DNA of 64,000 nucleotides from Manihot esculenta (lineage: Eukaryota; Streptophyta; Magnoliopsida; Malpighiales; Euphorbiaceae), in contig NC_035178.2 in assembly GCF_001659605.2 (NCBI RefSeq), positions 9,556,062 through 9,620,061 of the forward strand, written 5' to 3'. The notes below the pieces were generated by a model. It searched no databases and had not been told where the DNA came from. It saw only the letters and a program-made list of their open reading frames with translations. The position numbers were made by a program, and so were the translations under genes. This document shows positions 57,971 to 64,000 of this stretch, piece after piece; the first letter of the stretch is position 1, and each line of letters begins with the position of its first letter.

Positions 57971-60914
57971 TTATTTCTCCGGTGAGGAAGGAGGATGAAT
58001 AGTCCTTAAAGGACTTACATCTATAAGAACACCCTCACTATTTCTATTTACAGCCACCCCTGAAGGAAGCTCGGTGTCCTTTGGACCAGAGCTCTCAATG
58101 GTAGGGGCAGCATCTGACCCAGGGTGAAGGCTTTCTTTCACAGAATCAGGGTCGTCTTCCTCCGACCCTAGCTCGGATCCCTCTGAAGAAGACTCAGCTG
58201 GCCGATCTCGGTTCCTCCGGCAATCTCCTCGGGGCAAAGGGAAATCATCCTCCCCGTACAGCACTGACTCGCCATCTGAGTCCACTTCACGCCTACGAAG
58301 CTTGGCCAAAGGAATATCAGGAGCCTGTCTAGCTTCTCTTAAACCGCGATTGTAGCCAGTTACATACATGCGGTAAGCCTTATCAAAGATAGCCTGTTTC
58401 ATTTCACTAGAAGCTTTATACTCATCAAGATGTTCTTCACAAGCCTCGGCTACACATTCCTCAAACTCAGAAGAATCTTTGTAGTCCTGAAGATGAGCTT
58501 CAAAGGCCTGATCAATTTTAACCTTTAGCTCATCAGACTCCTGATACTCCGCTATATACTGATCGCGCTTCAGCTGAGCCTTCCCCTCGGCATACTTTAC
58601 CACCTCAAGCAGGGCTAAACATTTACGTTCCAAAACTCTGACTTCATTTTTCAGCTGTTGTTGGCGAAGGTCGAACTCTTCAGCCGAGGAAGTCAAGTCT
58701 CTGATACGGTCAGAGCTTGTGCTCAACTCCTGCTCAAGGACCTGCACCCGAGCTAAAGCCGTCTCTCTCTGAGCCTTTACTTCCTCCAGATGAGTCTGAA
58801 GTCCTTCGAGATCAGCCTTTAAGGCATCAAATTGGCGCTGGACTTCAGCTTTCTGGCTAACGGCCTCATCTCTCTCCTTGAGAGCCTCTGTCATAGAGGA
58901 CAGCTGCTCTAGCACTCCTCTACAGCGAACCTCCAAGGTAGCTGCCCTCTCATCAGCCTCCTGGAGAACATTGCGAGTCCGAGACAACTCATCTTCTAAG
59001 GACGAGGTATGCTTTGCTGTCTCGGCTGTTTTCTCTTCAGCCTTTCTGAGGGCCTCCAACGCAAAATGCAATTCCACCTGGAGGGACTGGATCTGCTCCC
59101 GAGCAGCTACCAAATTGCCCCTCGCATCACTGGTGGCAGATATATTCTCCTCCAGACGTGCCTCTTCAATTTGGCGATCTACGGACTCTCGGAGGGAGCG
59201 ATCACGGACATCCACCTCCATAAAGAGGCCCGTCACCTAACATGAAAACGCAACCATCAAGAAAAAGAAACAAAGCAAACTGAAAGGAGGGGGAAAAATG
59301 ACTTACCATTAGCAGCATCTCCCTAATGGCTGATCCGAGCTCCTCACGAGAGCGAGACTGGAAGGATGCTTGCTCCTTGGTAAAGCTGGCTAAAAGGCCG
59401 GTCAGAGCAAGAAGGCGTGGATCCGAGGCCTCTGTGGCTCCACCAAACATTTGCTCCCTAAGAAGGTCGGCAACAGCACTGGCCGGAGACTCGGATGTAA
59501 TACCCGACGTCCTTAGAGAATTGCCAGGAGAAGGCAATGACGGGTCAGCAGCAACACCTTTCCCTTTCCCAATGGGAGGAAGAGCTGGAGAAGATCCTGT
59601 TGCAACCCTGGACTTCTTCCGGACAGGAGAAGAGGCAGATTTTCCAGAAGAGGCTGGGCGCTTGCCTCCGATCTTTGCTGGAATGCCCTCAGAACCCTCA
59701 GGTTCAGTCCTCACAGGGGCAGGGGCACTTTCACCAGAAACCTCTGGACTTTGATCCCCTAGGAGGATGATCTCCATCCCCGTCCCAGAGGTCTCCTTGT
59801 CTTCAGCAGGAGACTTAAACTTTCCCCTTGACACCTCCTCAGTAGAATGGGCAGCACCCTGTCCCACTTGTTCAGTAGACTTTGAACTCAACCCACCACG
59901 GCTAGATGGCTGAGCTGATTTAGTGCTGTGAGAGCTCGGCTTGGAAGCTCGAGAAGAAGCTTTACCAGAAGGCCGGCTGACCTTCTCGGAGGAAGCGACC
60001 TGAGCTAACTCTATAGCAATCTCAGTTACAGAACGCCCATCCCCGAAGGCGTCAAAAATTGCGTGCATGTTCTCCCGAGACAGGTCCAGGTTCTTGGGGA
60101 ATTTGATGCCGTCCATTTTAACCTCAGAAGCTGCAAAAAAATAAGAAGTTATACAGAATCAGCATATTACCCGATGTTCTTAACATCGAAGAAACAGAAT
60201 AGCCGGACAAAGCACTATACCCGTGTCCTGGATATCCCTAAGGTTGGCCGCAAACATACACTTCTCGACATCATACTTCCTCTCAACGGAAGTCAGTCGA
60301 AGCAGCCCAACCTGCTCAATAAGACTCAATTCGGGCAGATCATTACAGCCCGGAAAGATCTCCCCCCAACTTAGGCCCACATCCCACGATCGGCAGGACC
60401 CTAGTTTCAGCTCCGCCACAAGGAAATTCTCTATCCACCCCTTTATAGAATCCTTGTAGCCCGTAAGAAGAGATAGCCCATTGCGGGGGGAAAAGTAATA
60501 AAAGTTTTGCTTCGCCCTAACCAGGCGGAAAAAAGTAACAAACAGACAGGCCGTAGGTGCGAAACCCCAACACAGACAGATAGACTCGAAACAGGACATG
60601 AATAAAATGGAATTTGGGGATAACATTCGAGGAGTTACCCCAAAGTATTCAAAGACCTCAACAAAGAAAGGGGAAAAAGGAAATGGTAGACCAAATTCTC
60701 TCTGCTTTAAGAAAAACACTATGCTACGACCCTCTTGGGGATCCACTAAACCAGGAGGGGGAGGGTAGGGAAGAACTATCCTCTCATTTGGACGAGGTGC
60801 TCGAATAAAATACAATGGAGTATCTAAAAGCCTCCGGGAGATGTGATCAGTTATATTGGAAGACGTAATACGTGACTCAAGGTTAACAACATCAGGAAGC
60901 TTTGAACTTGCCAT
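57971..60914 (-). CDS. Antisense three-exon gene of element E (Transposase_28-like domain, NLS, coiled coil)
   Basis: Minus-strand exons are 60914-60221, 60130-59307 and 59236-57971, with GT-AG introns of 90 and 70 bp and continuous phase, giving 927 codons. The ATG (MASSKLPDVV) is the first in frame. Residues about 70-150 (GLPFPFSPFFVEVFEYFG through NFYYFSPRNG) match my memory of the plant family 'putative gypsy type transposon' (Pfam Transposase_28, PF04195). Exon 2 (232-506) is Ser/Pro-rich and has a bipartite nuclear-signal-like basic stretch (KRPASSGKSASSPVRKKSR). Exon 3 has a long coiled coil (about 510-740) and an acidic Ser-rich C-terminus. Antisense frames at this position are described for Tat elements, with unknown function. 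The intact frame suggests selection for expression. A true transposase activity is not supported. Confidence 0.8.
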
Positions 60915-62305
60915 TGAAGAACAAGGGAGCGTACCTGAGAACACAATAAGGTGAAAAACGCAAAAGGAGTTGCAGGAAGCCAGAGAGCAGAAGAAAGCTA
61001 ATTTCTTCGGAAGACAGAAGGAATTCGAAATGAAAGGCAATGATGAGACGGAACGTTGATCTGAACAGTTTTGTCTTGGAGCGGCGCGATCATTAATTGC
61101 TCTCGAAGTTTACCCTCTCAACGGTTAAGTAATAACCGGAGAGAAGGTAAAGGGGCAAAAGGATGATCGCTGGGCTTGTCTACATTTATCAAGGGCCAGG
61201 TCCACAATGATAGCCCCTCACTTAAAGGCCCAGGCAAGCCCAACTTGTTCAGACCTGATCTCCAGCCAAGACAACGTAACCCACAAGATTCATCACTTCA
61301 CCACATCCATGGCAAGTATCAAGGAAATGGAAAGAAAAACTCAAAGATGCAAGCAGATGAAAGCATGATAAAGGTTAGACCTACTCATCACATAGAATAT
61401 ATAAGATTTGACTTGTTAAAACAAGGGTACCTCGGATCTATACTGAGCTGAGTGCTTAGAGTTCAACTTATCAGAAGCCGAGCTCACAGATCGGAATAGT
61501 CCAGCTCGGACAACATGACCTGAGAGCCCGGCCAGCTAACCCAGAGCTCATTTCACTAAGCGAAGGACAGAGCTCTCAGGTCGGCTAGTCTAGCTCGGAC
61601 AACGCACCTGAGAGCCCGGATGAAGGAGACTCAAAGCCCAATTCATCTAAGTAGAGACCGAGCTCATAGATCGGTCAGACAACCCAGTTTGGAAATATGA
61701 AAGCCCAGTTGGCTAAATGGATCCGAAGTCCGGCTCACGAATACAGTTAGTTCAGCTCGGAAAAAACAAATTTCAGTTAAAGCTACGAAGAAAAGCAGTT
61801 TCAGTACTCCATCCATGGTAGAGAAAGAACAACTCAAGTATGAACGAAAACGAGAACTTCATTAAAAGAAAAGCACATTACAGCACGTTACAAAGGCCTA
61901 CACTACGGGACGAAAGACTATCCTTAAAGGATTTACATAACCATATACATCATCATCAACAATTACATCGTTATCGCCTATCCTACTGCTTCGGTCTTCG
62001 GTTCGGAGAAACTCTCGCAGCTCGATATGTGAGTTTGGCAGAAAGAGCTGCAGAAAGCCAAGAAGTTAATCCTCATAAGCGTTTCCCATGGATCCTCTGT
62101 AGGTCGGCATTCGGTTGCCCAAGTGTGATACGCGTGACAAACTCACATGTCATATGCTGTGTGTATATCACGCATAAAAAAACACGGGCTTCAGATTACG
62201 ACCTCAGGAGGATCGCTGGGCTAACGTGTGAAGGTACCAGCAGAAGCTTGACTGAGTGTAGCAGGTCTCAGTCTCGCATAATACTGGTACTTCACATCAA
62301 AGAGA
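60915..62305. other. Non-coding part of element E upstream of the antisense gene
   Basis: No credible gene was found. The first 200 bp should hold the promoter and leader of the antisense gene. The stretch 61441-61760 is an irregular GAGCTC/AGCTCGG repeat region. From about 61840 there are scattered open frames without recognisable content. Confidence 0.5.
61441..61760 (+). repeat. Irregular GAGCTC-AGATCGG / AGCTCGGACAAC repeats
   Basis: Variants of GAGCTCATAGATCGG, CAGCTCGGACAAC and TGAGAGCCCGG recur at irregular 40-60-bp intervals. The same motifs occur near 57545-57600 on the other side of the antisense gene. The function is unknown; they may be a second, degenerate tandem array of the element. 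Confidence 0.6.
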
Positions 62306-63058
62306 CTAATAATACTGGTGCTTCACATCAAGGAAAACAACAAGCCGAGCACTTGAGCCCCTTCCATTTATATCCAAAGAAGGCAGCAACGGGGGAGGTC
62401 GGCCAGAAGATCTGGGCAAAATAATTTCAGCAACTCGCCGAATGGTCCCACCCATCGACCGCCCTACCAGACGGATCCCCAAAGCAATATTCAAACTCCT
62501 TAGAGGTAACATCCACTCCTCTGAAATTTTGAATTGACTCATCTTCGTCTCAGGTACTACGAAAGAGTCCCAAAACAGAGATAAGTTAGCACAATTTTCC
62601 GTCCAGATGATAAAAGTAAGATTAAAACAAATTCCTGGGGCAACACAGCAACGTAACATCAAACTCGCCTTCGCCCGCTTGAAGAAGGCACCAAATGAAT
62701 CCTTCACAGATAAAACAAGAAAATCTCTCTGTTCCAACAAAGTGCCTGGGAATGGTAAAGAGGTGAGGTTAATATATATATCCAAAAGTTTATGTTTTGC
62801 AGGACAAGGCAGAGCCGAATTCTCAATTAATGCTGTCAGAATCCTTAAAAGATGTTCATGAGAAAGGAAAGAAAAGACATGTCCAGATAACAATGACAGG
62901 AAAGCAATAATAATCGAGAGCGCGGAGAATAAAGAAAAGCCCGAAAGAGGAAAGAGCAGATAGGATTCAGAAACTGCGCAAAGATAAAAAAAATGAAAGA
63001 GTATTATAAAGACACCTGGACGCGAACAGGCGCGGCCATGATGGTACTTGATATTCAC
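62306..63058 (-). other. Long stop-free frame antisense to element E, no early ATG
   Basis: A 250-codon frame on the minus strand just inside the 3' LTR is free of stops, but it begins with GTG and has its first ATG only after about 130 codons. The hypothetical product is hydrophobic at its start and ends KHQYY. I recognise no family. It could be an exon of a spliced antisense transcript, a relic, or chance. No splice sites were convincing. Confidence 0.25.
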
Positions 63059-63086
63059 CCCCTCGGCAGTTGGGGCAATAACTCCC

Positions 63087-63105
63087 GAGAAGGTGAAGGG
63101 GCAAT
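63087..63105 (+). other. Purine-rich tract of element E
   Basis: GAGAAGGTGAAGGGGCAAT directly precedes the 3' LTR. It has the position and composition of the polypurine tract that primes plus-strand synthesis. Confidence 0.65.
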
Positions 63106-63599
63106 TGATGACCGCTGGATTTCTTCGCCCCAGAACAGGGGCTTAACCACAGCCAAAGGCCCATGACACAGAGGCCCACGTACTTGATACCCCCCAACAA
63201 GCCTGGCTCATTTCAGCTTCCGGGCCGGGCTCGATCAAGCTTCCTTACTCAGTCCAGCCTGATCCCTGACCAGCAGACCCCTCTCAGGCCCAGCGTCCAG
63301 CCCAACTCTCGGCCCAGCCCGGGGTCCAGAACAGTACTCACCAGACAGCCTGGCAGATCTGCTTGAACGTACGCATGAGGAGAATCAGAGGCCGTTACGC
63401 ATGTAGCAGGCAGCTGATACCCTAGTACACCCGAATCTGTATGGCAGAGACGCGTGGCCCAATCCTGGAGAGATCTTTACACGTCACCAGCAAGCAAGAC
63501 AATGTATAAAAGAGGAGTCCCCTCCTTAGAAAGTTTTAAGCCTTATTCTGTAACACGAAACCCTGGTAAAACCCTATTCTATTGGATCTCAGATCATCA
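63106..63599 (+). mobile_element. Element E 3' LTR
   Basis: This 494-bp LTR matches 40712-41205 and ends ATCATCA, followed by the target duplication CTCGT (63600-63604). Differences from the 5' LTR are C/T changes, for example GATCCGCTCG against GATCTGCTTG. Its TATA box at 63505 points toward the host flank. Confidence 0.95.
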
Positions 63600-63604
63600 C
63601 TCGT

Positions 63605-64000
63605 GATATATAAATTTATATGCACTCATAGACTTAGTTTAATGGTAAGTGTATCTGAGTAAGTATAAAAGATTTCAGATTTTACTCTCCCAATTTTCGA
63701 TCCACAATTCAAAAAAAAAAAAAAAAAAATTCATCTGGAGCTTAAATTAATTTAATTTATTGATTAATCTGTACTTAAGGTAATTTGAGTTTAATTACTT
63801 CCGACAACAAGTGACCAGCTATGGCATTGATGATAACTAGGGTCTGGGGAAGGTTCAATTGATAAGGAAATATTAGGATAATTAGTAGTTATGGAAAATT
63901 CCATAATTTTTATTTAGAAAAAATTACACCTTAGTTTTTTTTTTTAGACCTATTATTGTTTGGCATCTCAGAATTGTTAAGTGATAAGATTCAGACTTAA
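63605..64000. other. Host flank beyond element E, with a SINE-like sequence
   Basis: This AT-rich sequence was contiguous with 40711 before E inserted. At about 63631-63729 it contains TTAGTTTAATGGTAAG, resembling a polymerase III A box. It then has TTTTCGATCC, resembling a B box 50-60 bp later, and finally a run of 19 A. That order fits a tRNA-derived SINE on the plus strand, but no target duplication was seen. No gene is visible in the remainder. Confidence 0.35.

Larger units (their letters stand above)
40712..63599 (+). mobile_element. Element E: Tat-lineage Ty3/gypsy retrotransposon with antisense gene, hosting element D
   Basis: Two 494-bp LTRs (40712-41205 and 63106-63599) begin TGATGACC and end ATCATCA. 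The element is flanked by the perfect target duplication CTCGT (40707-40711 and 63600-63604). The order is LTR, primer-binding site, gag, protease, reverse transcriptase, RNase H, a second archaeal-type RNase H, integrase without a chromodomain, a tandem-repeat region, an antisense spliced gene, a purine-rich tract and LTR. A second RNase H and extra frames between integrase and 3' LTR mark the Tat lineage. Without the 9.4-kb insertion D the element is about 13.5 kb. I count four LTR differences in 494 bp, about 0.8%. Confidence 0.95.

Noticed and set aside
58878..59754. Plus-strand frames opposite the antisense gene of element E
   Set aside because: They are shadows of the coiled-coil and Ser-rich exons on the minus strand, which have consistent splice phases. 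The plus-strand frames have no recognisable content.
60915..61040. Upstream extension of the antisense gene to 61040
   Set aside because: The extension begins with TTG, not ATG. The first ATG is at 60914, so the shorter start was used.

Overview
The window is nuclear DNA from a flowering plant, almost certainly a eudicot. Three things show this: terpene synthase genes with the plant intron-exon layout, chromodomain-bearing Ty3/gypsy (Tekay/Del-type) elements, and a Tat-lineage Ty3/gypsy element with a second, archaeal-type RNase H. The sequence alone does not fix the species. A Euphorbiaceae genome such as cassava or rubber tree would fit, but that is a guess. There are no bacterial features, rRNA genes or canonical tRNA genes.

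Left block, 1-30.7 kb: nested retroelements. A 5'-damaged Tekay-type element (B, 3188-24309, plus strand) was invaded in its 5' LTR by a complete, coding-intact relative (A, 4634-14156, minus strand, target duplication GCTGG). A solo LTR (19534-21818, duplication CAAGG) lies in B's chromodomain. To the left is a recombined LTR (1000-3166) and, at the window edge, another LTR in the opposite orientation. To the right is a decayed Ty1/copia element (24310-28995) split by a solo LTR (24769-27208, duplication ACGAG). About 1.7 kb of non-coding, possibly LTR-derived DNA follows.

Middle block, 30.7-40.7 kb: an AT-rich island with the only host genes. Both are class I terpene synthases (TPS-a-like) on the minus strand. 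The first (30702-32460) is a pseudogene: it lacks exons 1-2, has a 5-bp frameshifting deletion in exon 3 and has lost a splice acceptor. The second (36047-38905) reads as a complete seven-exon gene for a 544-residue, probably cytosolic sesquiterpene synthase, with a TATA box 87 bp upstream of the ATG.

Right block, 40.7-63.6 kb: a full-length Tat-lineage element (E, 40712-63599, duplication CTCGT) about 1.8 kb upstream of the intact terpene synthase. It has 494-bp LTRs and gag-pol with two RNase H domains and an integrase. Downstream is a tandem-repeat array, then a spliced antisense gene (57971-60914, three exons, 927 codons). A very young Tekay-type element (D, 45515-54909, duplication TAGTC) sits between E's archaeal-type RNase H and integrase. 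The last 400 bp return to the host flank and carry a SINE-like sequence.

LTR divergence read by eye agrees with the nesting order: B about 1.4%, E about 0.8%, A about 0.3%, D about 0.1%. The most unusual signals are E's antisense gene, the arrays of GCCGCC-containing palindromes around the Tekay LTR promoters (strictly 20-bp phased in one solo LTR), and the different minisatellites that occupy the same position in each LTR subfamily.
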